Source of the DNA: Leifsonia psychrotolerans
Lineage (GTDB): Bacteria > Actinomycetota > Actinomycetes > Actinomycetales > Microbacteriaceae
NCBI RefSeq assembly: GCF_013410665.1
Contig: NZ_JACCFM010000001.1
Coordinates: forward strand, 2,852,001-2,916,000
Direction: 5' to 3'
Length of the DNA: 64,000 nt
In this document: positions 9,102-20,400 of the stretch, one piece after another
Layout: every line of letters begins with the position of its first letter
Position numbering within the stretch: the stretch's first letter is position 1
The notes under the pieces: model-generated
Told to the model about the DNA's origin: nothing
The model's database searches: none
What the model saw: only the letters and a program-made list of their open reading frames with translations
Program-made: the position numbers and the translations under genes

Positions 9102-12100
9102 CTAGGCATCAGTGTTCGGCGACAGCTCGCTCGTCGAAGCCACTCGCGAGTGTCGCCGACGGATGAAGACCAGGGTGCTTCCCGCCGCGAGGAGCAGCAC
9201 GGTCACGAATAGCCAGGGGTTCAGTTCGGTGCCGGTGGAGGCCAGAACCTCCGCCGGAATACTGACGCCGGGTGTGCTGGGGTCCGTGCCCGGGTCAGCG
9301 CCCGAATCAGTCCCGGGGCCGGTTCCTGGGTCAACCGGTGCCACCACGAAGACGAGGTCATGTGCCCCCTGCTCGAAGTCAGCCGGGATCATCGTCGACA
9401 CCGAGACGACACCGAGGGAATCGGCGACGACCGTGCCGAGCACGAACGGCGTGGAGTGCAACTCAATCGTGACCTTCTGGCCTGGCTTGAACCCGCTGGC
9501 CTCGACCACCGTGGTCTGCCCGGGCTTGATCGTCAGCTTCTGCGGCGCTGTGCTCGGCTTCAGCGTGGTGACCACGCCGAGGTTTCCGGCCTTATCAACC
9601 GTGCGCACCTGAACAGACTCGTTCGTCGCACTCAGACCGATCAGGGCCGACAGTGAACGAACCCAGGTAGTGCCGTCGTGGGAGTACTCCACGCGGTCAA
9701 CGCCCGATCCACCGTCTTGCCCCAGCGTGACGATTCGCCCGGTTTCACCAAGCCATCCCCATCCCGTCGGCGCGGTTCCGTCGACCTTGATAACCTCCGT
9801 GCGCACGGTGCTCGTGTTTCCGGCCATATCAGTTGCGCGGTAGCTGAACTCATGAGTTCCATCAGCGAGGGCAACCGGTGCGGTGTAGATCGACCAGCCC
9901 GCCGTCGTGGTCAAACGGTATTCGACCGAGTCGACGCCACTGCGGGCATCACGGGCGGTCAACGTTGCAGCGGCACCATTGAGGTGCCAGCCGGTCTCAC
10001 CGAGGTTCGACACGTCGAGATCAACGGATGGCGCGATGGTGTCTGACGGTACCGGCATCGTCCAGACATCTGCCAGCGACGGGTCGTGAGAGCCTTTGCC
10101 ATTGAATCGGAACCGAATTGTCACGGTGTCGGCTGTCGCATGCTTCGCGTCAACCAGCATCTGGAAGCTCACGAGTCCCATTCCACTTGCGGTGCGCTGG
10201 TAGAGACGTTCATCGACCAGCTCGCCGTTGACGAGAACGTCGTAGGACTTCAGCTGCGCCATGTCATAGGTCTCGATTCCACGGATCAGGAATGGCTTGC
10301 CCTTCTCGACCGTCAGAGCAGCGGAGAACCACGAACCGACGGTGCCAATGCCCGAGTAGCGACGACTCAGCCCCGCTTCGAGCGTCGTTCCACCGTTTCC
10401 GGAGGACGTCACCGCGTGTGCGGTCTCCGACGCTCCGTCACCGAAGTCGACATGGTCGGTGAATGCGACGGGTGGAGTTGCCAACGTCACGTTGACCGAG
10501 GTGCTCGACGTCGCCAGCAGGTTCGTATCGTGCACGAATCGAACCGGCAGCGTGTGATCGCCAGAGGTCACCGCGAGCGGAATGGCCACCACCACATCGG
10601 CGGTTGCCGATCCGCCCGGCTTGACAGTCACCGTGCGCGACGGCGCGGGAGTCGACCAGCCGGCAGGCACGTCAACCACGAAGTGACCGGTGACAGCGGA
10701 CGCCGCAGCGTTCGACACCGTGGACGTCACCGTCGCAACCTCGCTGGGGTCTCCGGTGCTCGAAACCGTCGTGATCGCATTGAACGCGATCGCCGGCAGA
10801 ACCGTGGTGACTGTCTTCACAATCTGGAACTGGCGAGATTCCTCGCCGACGAGTGCGCTGACATCCGCGGTCACGGTGATCGGACCGGCGGGCGTGGACA
10901 CCGGCACTGCGATGGTGAACGGCAGTTCGACGCTCGCCCCCTCAGCGAGGGTGGGCTGGGAGATCGGGGTGGGATTGATCTTGAGGTTTCCGGAAACCGT
11001 GAGGTCGGCCGTGAGTCCCGTGATCGCTGAGGAACCGGTGTTGGTGACACGAACGATGCCGTTCACCGGGTTACCGGGAAGGGCATCGGCAGAGCCCACC
11101 ACGTCGACGATCAGCCCGCTGTTCGCCGGGTCACTCGAGAACGAATAGTTTCCGGAACCGACCGCCAGAACAACCTGACCGCCGTTTTCGGAGATGACCC
11201 TCACGCCTGCGGCATCCGCCACCGCTGACCCCGCTTCGAACACAGACTTGCGGTTGAGCGCGGGGATACGCACGGTCGCAGTCGTGTTCACTGGAACCGA
11301 GACATCCAGCGTCATTCCGGTGTCGGTCGTCTTCCACGCCGATGAGATGTCGCCGTAGACCGACGCAAATGTTCCCGCGCTGTGCGTGAGCCCTCCCCCG
11401 ATCGATGGGGCGATCTCGAACGTCTTGTAGCCCGCACTGGTTGAGGTGATGCCACCGATGTTCTCGTACATCCAGTCGCCGACGGCGCCGTATGCGTAGT
11501 GGTTGAAGGAGTTCATTCCCACGTCGCCGAAGGTACCGTCTGGCTTCAGCGAATCCCAGCGTTCCCACATCGTGGTGGCACCGGAGGCGACCTCATAGCC
11601 CCATGACGGGTAGGTGTCGTTGTTCAGGAGGCGATAGGCGACGTCCTGATGTCCGGTCAGGGTCAGTGCGGGAAGCAACCATGGCGTGCCCAAGAATCCG
11701 GTTGACAGGTGATAGTCCCTCGAGGCGAGCTTCGCGACGTACTTGTCGCCCACTGCCTGCAGTCGATCGGCGGGGATCATGCCCATGCCGATGGCGATGG
11801 CATAGCCGGTCTGGCTATTTCCCTGCACCGTTCCGTCGGCCGCCACGAAGGTGGAGACGAACACGTCGCGAACCCGCGTGGACAGGTCGGCGTAGCGCTC
11901 GGCATCCGCCGTCTTGCCGATTGCCGCAGCCATCTCGCTCAGCTGTTTCGCGACATACGAGTAGTACGCCGTGCCGAGCAGTCGGGGGCTGGTTGCGTCG
12001 TCGAGGTGCAGCCAGTCGCCATAGCCACCTGATTCACGGATGAGGCCGGCGCCCGCTGATCTCTCGACCGATGCCAGAAATTTCGTCATCATGTCGTAGT

Positions 12101-14444
12101 TCTCGGTGATGACCTGGGTGTCGCCGAAGGTGCTCCAGAGCGAATAGGGAACGGTGACTCCGGCGTCGGACCAGCCGGTGCCGCCACCGCAGCAACCGGG
12201 AGTTGGCGAGACTCCGGGAAGGTCGCCGTTGGCGTCCTGACTGTCGCGCAGATCGCCCAGCCACTTGCTGAGGAACGTCAAGGTGTCTTGGTTGTAATTC
12301 GCAGTCGGGGCGAACACGTTGATGTCACCGGTCCAACCGAGACGCTCGTCACGCGCAGGCGTATCGGTCGGGATCGACAGAAAATTACCACGCTGACCCC
12401 AAGAAATATTGCTCTGCAGCTGGTTCAGCATGTCGCTCGACGAGGTCAGCGAGCCCGTCACGGGTAGATCGCTGCCCCAGACGTGACCGGTGACCTGGTC
12501 GACGGTCGGCGGGGTCGAGACGCCGGTGATCTCCAGGTAGCGGAACCCGTGGAAGGTGAACGTGGGAGTGTACGTTTCGATGCCCGTTGTCGCGAACGTG
12601 TAGTGGTCAGTTGCCTTCGCACTGCGCAAATTGGCGGTGTAGAGAGTGCCGTCCGGGTTCAGCATTTCGCCATAGCGGATGGTGGCGGTCGAGTCAGCAA
12701 CACCGTCGAGCTTCAGCTCGGCGACACCGACCATGTTCTGACCCATGTCGTAGATCCAGGTGTTCGGCGCAGACTCAGTGACGCTGATCGGCGTGCGCTC
12801 TTCCGTCACCCGCACCGGATGGTCGGTCTGCGGTTCGAGCAGGTTCGTTGCCGATGTGCCGGTCACCACCGCGGGAGTCCAAGTAGACGCGTCGAAACCC
12901 GCATCGTTCCAGCCGTCACGCGCGAGGCCTGCGTCATAGGTCTCGCCCATGATCATGTCGGACTCGACCAGCGGCCCGGCCTCGGCCTTCCAGCTTTTGT
13001 CGGTTCCGATCCACTCGTGTGAGCCGTCGGAATAGTCGAGGCGCAGCTGGGCGATCAGTGAGGTGCTGTTGCCGTACTTGTTCTGGCCGAAGCTCGCGAT
13101 GTGACCGGAGTACCAGCCGTCGGCGAGCATGGCCCCCAAGACGTTGTCTTCGCCAGAGTTCACCATGTCAGTGACGTCGTAGGTCTGGAACTTGATTCGC
13201 TTGTTGTAGTCGGTCCAGCCCGGCGCCATCAGCTCGTCGCCGACCCGCTCGCCGTTCAGGCTCAACTCGTAGACGCCGCGGGCGGATGCGTAGATGCGCG
13301 CGTTGGTCACGGTCTTGCCGACAGAAAATTCCTTGCGCAGCAGCGGTTCCGGGTTGACTGTCTTCAGAATCGCCTCAGTGGGAGACTTCAGCTCCAGACC
13401 CCGTTCCGTGACAGTGCCGCCCGTGAACGGGTTCAGTCCGTCGCTGAAGTCGGTGTCCAGGAGCACACCGTCTGGCGCGGTCACCGTGACCTTGTGAATG
13501 GTAGCGTTCTCCGGGCCTTCGGCCGCCGTCGACTGGCGAAAACCGATATAGCCCTGCGTGAGGGAACTGTCAGTGCGACGATCGATCTCAACACCGTCGA
13601 GGGTTGAAATGATCGTCGCTCCGGCGAAGGTCACCGAGAAGTTATGCGTTCCCGTCTTGAGCGCACCCAGGCTGATGAACGACGAGAGGTCTTTGTTCTC
13701 CAGCAGGGAGAATCCGCCGTTGATCTTCTTGTGGGGGCGGAAGCGCGGCGTGCCGTCTGCGACGCTCAGCTGCCACATGTAGGCGTTGTTCAGATCGGCC
13801 GCCCGGGCATAGAGGCCCATGACCAAGCTGTCCATCGTGAAGTCAACCGACGCGGTGTAGTCCTTCCAACGAGCCAGCTGCGCGGCCTCGCCAGCGCCGC
13901 TGATCCAGTCAGCCGTCCACTCGCTGGTGTTCAGGATTGCCGTCTCAAACGACGCCGCTTCACTCCAGTCGGAGGGGGTGCCTTCGTTATTCCAGGTGCG
14001 CACCTGCCAGACATAGCGGGTCTGAGACGCGAGGTCGGGACCGGCATAGACAACGTTCAGCTGCTCGGCCGAGTCGACCTTGCCCGACGACCAGACGTCG
14101 TTTGTTCCCAGCGCACTCTCGCTCTGCGCCACACGGAGCTCGTAGGCCGCCTGCGTAACGCCTCGACCGGTCGAGTTGTTCTTCCAACTGAACACCGGAT
14201 CTTCTCCGGTGGTTCCGAGCGGGTTGATGAGGCCGTTAGCCCGCAGCCCAGACACCGTCATCGTTGCCGGGGCGTTGTCAGTGGCGAAAGCAGGCACGCT
14301 GCCGCCGACGAATCCGCCGACCAGCAGCGCGAAGACCGTCGCCCCGGCGGCGAGGCCCCGGATGTTGGGGCGACTGAGGGTGGGGAGACCGGACCGACGG
14401 CCGTCGCCTTCGGAAGAAATGGATTGAGCGAACTGCTCTGCCAT
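9102..14444 (-). CDS. Secreted, wall-anchored alpha-L-rhamnosidase (GH78), architecture B
   Basis: 1,780 aa. The ATG at 14444 is preceded by AGGA and lies 7 nt after the stop of the upstream rhamnosidase, so translation is probably coupled. Signal peptide to about residue 54 (PAFA). A fibronectin-like GH78 N-domain contains an inserted concanavalin-like sandwich (about 150-330). Then come the GH78 sandwich and the catalytic barrel, with TPARDERLGWTGD near 690 and WERWD near 960. NEW3-like domains, the 135-aa DHVDFG...RRY module, OmpL47-like repeats, an Asp-Pro-Gly-Thr linker and LASTG (about 1731)-TM-RRR follow. The catalytic cluster differs from the 1746-8963 gene (RDERLGW against MFEKNGW), suggesting different substrate preference. 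Confidence 0.93.
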   Translation of the reverse strand: MAEQFAQSISSEGDGRRSGLPTLSRPNIRGLAAGATVFALLVGGFVGGSVPAFATDNAPATMTVSGLRANGLINPLGTTGEDPVFSWKNNSTGRGVTQAAYELRVAQSESALGTNDVWSSGKVDSAEQLNVVYAGPDLASQTRYVWQVRTWNNEGTPSDWSEAASFETAILNTSEWTADWISGAGEAAQLARWKDYTASVDFTMDSLVMGLYARAADLNNAYMWQLSVADGTPRFRPHKKINGGFSLLENKDLSSFISLGALKTGTHNFSVTFAGATIISTLDGVEIDRRTDSSLTQGYIGFRQSTAAEGPENATIHKVTVTAPDGVLLDTDFSDGLNPFTGGTVTERGLELKSPTEAILKTVNPEPLLRKEFSVGKTVTNARIYASARGVYELSLNGERVGDELMAPGWTDYNKRIKFQTYDVTDMVNSGEDNVLGAMLADGWYSGHIASFGQNKYGNSTSLIAQLRLDYSDGSHEWIGTDKSWKAEAGPLVESDMIMGETYDAGLARDGWNDAGFDASTWTPAVVTGTSATNLLEPQTDHPVRVTEERTPISVTESAPNTWIYDMGQNMVGVAELKLDGVADSTATIRYGEMLNPDGTLYTANLRSAKATDHYTFATTGIETYTPTFTFHGFRYLEITGVSTPPTVDQVTGHVWGSDLPVTGSLTSSSDMLNQLQSNISWGQRGNFLSIPTDTPARDERLGWTGDINVFAPTANYNQDTLTFLSKWLGDLRDSQDANGDLPGVSPTPGCCGGGTGWSDAGVTVPYSLWSTFGDTQVITENYDMMTKFLASVERSAGAGLIRESGGYGDWLHLDDATSPRLLGTAYYSYVAKQLSEMAAAIGKTADAERYADLSTRVRDVFVSTFVAADGTVQGNSQTGYAIAIGMGMIPADRLQAVGDKYVAKLASRDYHLSTGFLGTPWLLPALTLTGHQDVAYRLLNNDTYPSWGYEVASGATTMWERWDSLKPDGTFGDVGMNSFNHYAYGAVGDWMYENIGGITSTSAGYKTFEIAPSIGGGLTHSAGTFASVYGDISSAWKTTDTGMTLDVSVPVNTTATVRIPALNRKSVFEAGSAVADAAGVRVISENGGQVVLAVGSGNYSFSSDPANSGLIVDVVGSADALPGNPVNGIVRVTNTGSSAITGLTADLTVSGNLKINPTPISQPTLAEGASVELPFTIAVPVSTPAGPITVTADVSALVGEESRQFQIVKTVTTVLPAIAFNAITTVSSTGDPSEVATVTSTVSNAAASAVTGHFVVDVPAGWSTPAPSRTVTVKPGGSATADVVVAIPLAVTSGDHTLPVRFVHDTNLLATSSTSVNVTLATPPVAFTDHVDFGDGASETAHAVTSSGNGGTTLEAGLSRRYSGIGTVGSWFSAALTVEKGKPFLIRGIETYDMAQLKSYDVLVNGELVDERLYQRTASGMGLVSFQMLVDAKHATADTVTIRFRFNGKGSHDPSLADVWTMPVPSDTIAPSVDLDVSNLGETGWHLNGAAATLTARDARSGVDSVEYRLTTTAGWSIYTAPVALADGTHEFSYRATDMAGNTSTVRTEVIKVDGTAPTGWGWLGETGRIVTLGQDGGSGVDRVEYSHDGTTWVRSLSALIGLSATNESVQVRTVDKAGNLGVVTTLKPSTAPQKLTIKPGQTTVVEASGFKPGQKVTIELHSTPFVLGTVVADSLGVVSVSTMIPADFEQGAHDLVFVVAPVDPGTGPGTDSGADPGTDPSTPGVSIPAEVLASTGTELNPWLFVTVLLLAAGSTLVFIRRRHSRVASTSELSPNTDA

Positions 14445-14451
14445 CGTGGTC

Positions 14452-17400
14452 CTAACTGTGCGTTGCATGGGAGCTGGAGGTGTCTGAGGCGCCTGAACGA
14501 CGGCGACGGATGAAGAATGCAGCACTGGCGCCCGCGGCCAGCAGCACGAGCGCGAGAAGCGCCAGCGGGACGGGGTTCGCACCGGTTTCGGCGAGCACGT
14601 CGAGTGGAACCGTCACGGTGCCGCCACCGGGGCTGGTGCCGTTGCCCGGATCGGCCTGGATGGTGGGAACGAGAACGATCTCGTGGCTGCCCGCGGTGAC
14701 TCCGTTCGGAACCGTGCCGCGCGCGCTGATCACTCCGCGCGCATCCGCGGTTGCGGTGGCGAGCAGGATCGGGTCGGAGTGAAGCTCGACCCGCACGTTC
14801 TGTCCGGCGTTGAATCCGCTGGATTCGACGAGCAGCTGATCTCCCGGGGCGACGTTCAGCCTGTTGCGAGCCAGATCGCGTGTGAGAGAGAGGATCGGTG
14901 CGGTGTTTCCTGCACGGTCGGTTGCGCGCACCTGCACCGTCGATGCTGCCGATACTGTCTCAATCACTGCGGAGAGACCGTTTCTCCAGCTCTTTCCGCC
15001 ATCGGACGAATAGTCGATCTGGTCGACTCCCGAGAGGGTGTCCGAGGCGACAACGGTCACTCTGCCGTCCGCGGCGATGGTTCCCCACAGCTGGGGAACC
15101 CCGCCGTCGACCCTGACCTGACGCGAGCCGACCTCACTCTGATTGCCCGCGGCATCCGTGGCCCGGTACCGCAGTGTGTACGAACCGTCGGGCAGGGGGA
15201 TTCCATCGGCGAAGGCCAGCCAGGCTCCGCCGTTCAGGCTGTACTCGATCGAGGCGACGCCGCTGTCTGCATCCTCGGCGATCACGACGGCCGTGGCACC
15301 GGCCCGGTACCAGCCGGTGTTTCCCGCATTCGAAATCTGCACCGCGACCGTCGGCTTCACCGTGTCGACGAACTCGGGGAGGGCGATCGTGATCGGGATT
15401 GTCTGCTCGGCCTCACGGTTGCCCGCGATGTCTGTGGATCTGAAGGTCAGCGTGTGCTCGCCCTCGGTGGCCACGGTCACGGCAGAGCCGGCGACATCCG
15501 CCCAGCGTCCGCCGTCGAGACGGTACTGCGTACGGGCAATGCCCGAGGTCTGATCGCGTGCGGCCAGCGCGACACTCACCGGCTCGGTTGTCGTCCCGGC
15601 CCCGCCCTCCGGCGAGACTGTCGCCGTGGTGACGGGCGCATCGGAGTCGATCAACACGCGAACCGTCTGCGTCTCACCGATGAGGCCCGCCGCATCCGTT
15701 CCTCGGAAGGCGATCTCACTTCGACCTGATTGCTCGACCAGGATCGGCTCGCCGTAGCTCGCCCAGGGACCGTCGCCGATGCGCTGCTCGATGGCAAGAG
15801 CGCCAGCCCGGTCGTCATGCCCGGTGAGCGTCACTCGCGCCGGTCCGCGCAACCAGCCGTTCGAACCGACACCGGCTAGAGCCACCACGTCGGCGGTGAC
15901 AACTGGCGCCGTGACATCCGCGCCGGGAGCAGTCACCCACACGTCGGCGATGGACGGGTCATAGTTGCGCCCTGACTCATCGTTCGCAAAGCGAAGGATG
16001 ACCTGTCCGGTGGCAGAAATCGCCGGATCATCCACGAGGAACTGGTACGACTCGGTACCGAGCCCGCCGGTGTGCACGTTCACCCGACTGTGCACCAGGA
16101 CTCCATTGGCGAACACCGAATACTCCTTGGTCTGACCCCGGTCATACGTCTCGATCGAACGCACGAGGAACGGCTCGCCCGGGGCGACAGCGACAGCGAA
16201 CTCGAAGAAACCGGCCGGGTCAGCACGATTGGCGTAGCGGCGAGTGAGCCCGGCCTCGACGTTCGTGCCCGACTGCGCGGAGGCAACGAGGGAGTGAGCC
16301 TTCTCGGACGCGTCATTGCCGAGATCGACGTGGTCATACGCGGACTCGGTCCAGACATCGGCGATCGACGGGTCGTAGTTCGGCCCTGCCACGTTTTGGA
16401 ACCGCACTGTCACCGTTCCGCTTGCCGACAAGGCCGGGTCATTGACGCGCAGGTCGAAGGTCACCGCCCCCGCGCCGGTGCTCCTGTTGAGCCGACGCTT
16501 CACCACGACACCATTGACGAGGATGTCGTATTCCTTGGTCTGTGCCTGGTCGTAGGTCTCGGTGGCGCGCAGCGTAAACGGTGAACCCGGTTCGACGTCG
16601 GCGGTGAACTCGAAGAAGCCGGCCGGATCTGTCCGGTCGGTGTAACGCCGCGTCAAACCGGCTTCGGTGTTTGTGCCTGACTTCGTCGAGGCGCGAAGCG
16701 CGTGGGCCGTCTCCGAGACCGGGTTGCCGAGATCGATGTGATCGAACGGGGTCGGGGCGAAGTCGGGCAGGCTTGTGCCGAGTGTCGCGGTCGCGGTGGC
16801 GTAGCTGATCCCCCCATTGGCGAAGCGAAGCGGCACGCTCACACTCGACGTACTGACCGACAGCGGTGCTGTCAGGTTCACGACGAAGTCACGGGATGCC
16901 CCGGCAGCGATTTCTACTTCGAGCTCGCCCCGTGCGGGTAGCCAGCCCGCCGGCGCATCTGCGCGTACCGTCCCGGTGATCGGAGTGTCCCCGCCGTTGA
17001 CGACGGTGGCACGCACGCTCACCTTCTGTTCCGGCGCCGCAACCGTCGGGTCAACGATGATCGTTCCGAAGCGCACGGCGGTGCCGAGCCGGGCGTCGCG
17101 CGAGACCGGGACTGTCGCGGTGGAACCGGCAAAACTGTAGCTCACGCTTCCGGCGATGGTGATCGCAACCGGGCCCGCATCGAGCGGAACTGTGGCGTCG
17201 AAGGTGAGGCTCTCCGATCCGCTCGGGCCGAGGGTGCTGACCGGCTGGGTCGAGAGTATCTGCCAGTCCCACCCGTCCGGTTTCGTCAGGGCGGCACTGA
17301 TGGCGGTGACTGCGTTCTGACCGGAGTTGGTGAGCAGAACCTCTGCACCGATCTTCTGGCCGGCGACCGCACCGTCGGCATCACTCGACACCGACGCATC

Positions 17401-20400
17401 GATTCCGAGAAGGCGTGCTGAGAGCATCGAGAATGCGCCGACGAGGCTGGTCGTGCTGGTCTGGAGCACGACAGCGGTGTCGGTGTCGATCGTTTTCTCA
17501 CCACGCCCGGCCGTCAGATAGTCGGCAATCGACGCGAGTGCGGCAAGCCCGCCGTGTGTGGCCGTTGCCGCAGCCACAGTGTCACCGGCGAGGTAGGCAC
17601 GCGACGCCTGCGCTGCGGCACTCTGCAACTGCACCGCCTGCGCAGCGAGCCAGGTCTCCTGTGGGCGAGTCAGTTTTCCGGCATCCGCCAGCCCTGCGAT
17701 CTCTGCGCCGAAGTCGGCACTTGCCTGCTCAAGGGCCGAGAGTCCGCTCACCGTCTCGTCGACGACGAAACTGTAGCTGCCTGAACCGACCTCGATCGAG
17801 GCGACGCCGTCGGCGAATTCCGCGGTGTGCACGCCGTCGGCCCCCGGGGCCGGAGCACCGTTCTCCAGCACGCTGGCGAGAGCCTGCGCGGGAATCTTCA
17901 CGGTGGCTGTGGTGTTTGCCGGAACGGTGACGTCGAGGGCGAAGTTTTCTCCGCGGGCATCCCAGTTCGAAACGATCGGCCCGTAGACGGAGTCGAGGCT
18001 CGTCTTCGCAAAGCCGAGTCCGCCCCCCTGCTGCGGCGCGACCGTGAAGGTCTGGTAGCCGGGAGACGTGGCGGCCAGGCCGCCGATCGTCGTGTACATC
18101 CAGTTGCCGACGGCTCCATACGCGTAGTGGTTGAACGAGTTCATGCCGATGTCGCCGTAGCTACCGTCTTCTGTGATGGAGTCCCAGCGTTCCCACATGG
18201 TCGTCGCGCCGCGGTCGATCTGGAAGCCCCACGACGGGAAGGTACGGTTCTGCAACAGCTGATAGGCGACGGAGGACTGCCCGGTTGCGCTCAGAGCGGG
18301 AAGCAGAAATGGCGTGCCAAGAAAGCCGGTGGCGAGGTGGCCACCGCGCGCGGCGACAGCGCCGGCCAGTTTGGCTCCTGCTGCGGTGCGTAGCGCCTCG
18401 GGAACCAGGTCGAACATGATGGCGATCGAATAGCCGGTTTGGCTCCCGCCGGAGACGGTGCCGTCTGCGCTGACGAACTTCGTCGCAAACGCGGTCTTGA
18501 TGTTGTCGAACAGGGTGCGATAGCGGGCAGCATCCGCGTCTTCGCCGATCGCCGCAGCCATCTGCGCCATCATCTCAACGCTGTGCGCGTAGAACGCGGT
18601 GGCGAGCACGTTGCCTGGGACGTTGTCGCCCATGTTCAGCCAGTCGCCCCAGCTGCCGGCGTTCGGACGGATGAAGCCGGGGCTGATGCCCTCGAGGTAG
18701 GCGATGTAGGCCTGCATCGAGTCGTAGTTTTCGCGGATTGTGCGGGTGTCGCCGTAACTGTTCCAGAGGGTCCATGGCACCGTGATTCCGGCGTCAGCCC
18801 AGCCGGTCGAGCCTGCGCCGCACGACGAGTGCACGGCGGCGTCTTGGCAGAACTGCGGGGCGACCTCCGGATAAGCGCCGTTAGCGTGCTGGGCGTCGCG
18901 CATGTCAGCCATCCACTTGCGCAGAAAGGTCTCTGAATCCATATTGAACGCCGCGGTACCGGCGAAGACGTTGATGTCACCGGTCCAGCCCAGACGCTCG
19001 TCGCGGGCCGGAGTGTCGGTCGGGATTGACAGGAAGTTGCCCTTTTGGCCCCAGACGATGTTGCTCTGCAGCTGGTTGATCAGGGGGTCGGATGTCGTGA
19101 ACGTGCTGATGAGCTCGTTGTCGGTGCGCATGACCAGGCCGCGCACGGCATCCGTGGTCGGAGCCACGGTGAGGCCGGTGAGTTCGACATGGCGGAAGCC
19201 ATGGAACGTGAAGCTGGGCGAGAAGGTAACCGGTCCGTCAACCGAGGCGGTGAAGTAGTCGGTGGCCTTCGCTGAGCGCAAGTTCTCCATCGAGAGTGTG
19301 CCGTCGGAGTGCAACACCTCCGCGTGCCGCATGCGTATTGTCTGACCGGCACGAAGATCAAGGGTGAATTCGACCTTGCCGACCATGTTCTGACCAAAGT
19401 CGAAGACATAGCTGCCCGGCGTCGGCTCGGTCAGCTTCTGAGCGTGCAGCGTCTCGGTGACGCGCACGGGCGGATCGGCCTGAGGCAGAAGCTTGGCTGT
19501 GGCCAGATCGCCGTCGTTGGCGACGGCGCCCCAGGCCGAGTCGTCGAAACCGACGGTGTCCCAGCCGGTCTGAAAACGGGTGGCGTCGTACGTCTCGCCA
19601 TTCAGGAGATCGGCGGAGAGCACCGGTCCCGCAGTCGTCGCCCAGTCAGAGCCTGTGGTGACCGACTGGGTGGTGCCGTCGGTATAGGTGATCACGAGCT
19701 GGCCAAACAGGCGCGGGGCGGTGCCGTACTGGTCCGGACCGAACCAGCCCAGATTTCCCGAATACCAGCCGGGAGCGAGCATCGCTCCGATCGCATTGGT
19801 GCCGCTGGTGACGAGTTCGCTCACGTCGTAGGACTGGTAGTACACACGCTTCTCGTAGTCGGTCCAGCCGGGAGCGAGTTCGTCGTCGCCGACCCGCGTG
19901 CCGTTGAGGCTGAACTCGTAGACGCCGAGTGCAGAGGCGTAGAGTCGCGCACTCTTCACGGTCTTCACCGCGGTGAACTCGGTGCGGAAGAGGGGGTTGG
20001 CGTCGAGTCCGTTGAGAAAGAGGTCGCCGGCCGGCGCGCCGACCTTGAAACTGCCCGGAGCGAGGAGCGTGCCGCCGGTAAAAGTTCGGTCGTTTGCCGG
20101 GAAGGTGGTGGAAACGAGGCTGTCCCCGTTGGCGCGAATGACGCTGAATGCGGTGAGGACACCGTTCTCAAGGCCGGAGGTGCGGATGCCGACGCGGCCG
20201 AACGGAAGGCGAGTATCAGTGCGCCGATCGACCTGCACCCCGTTGATCGAGGTGGTGATCTGCGAGCCTGCCACGGTGATGGCCACGACATTGCCCGCAC
20301 CGGCGAGACCTCCTGAGTGCAGAACCCCGGCGGGGATCGGCACATCGCCGAGCACCTGATAGTTGCCGTTCACCCTGATGTGCGGGCGCAGCGTGTCGGT

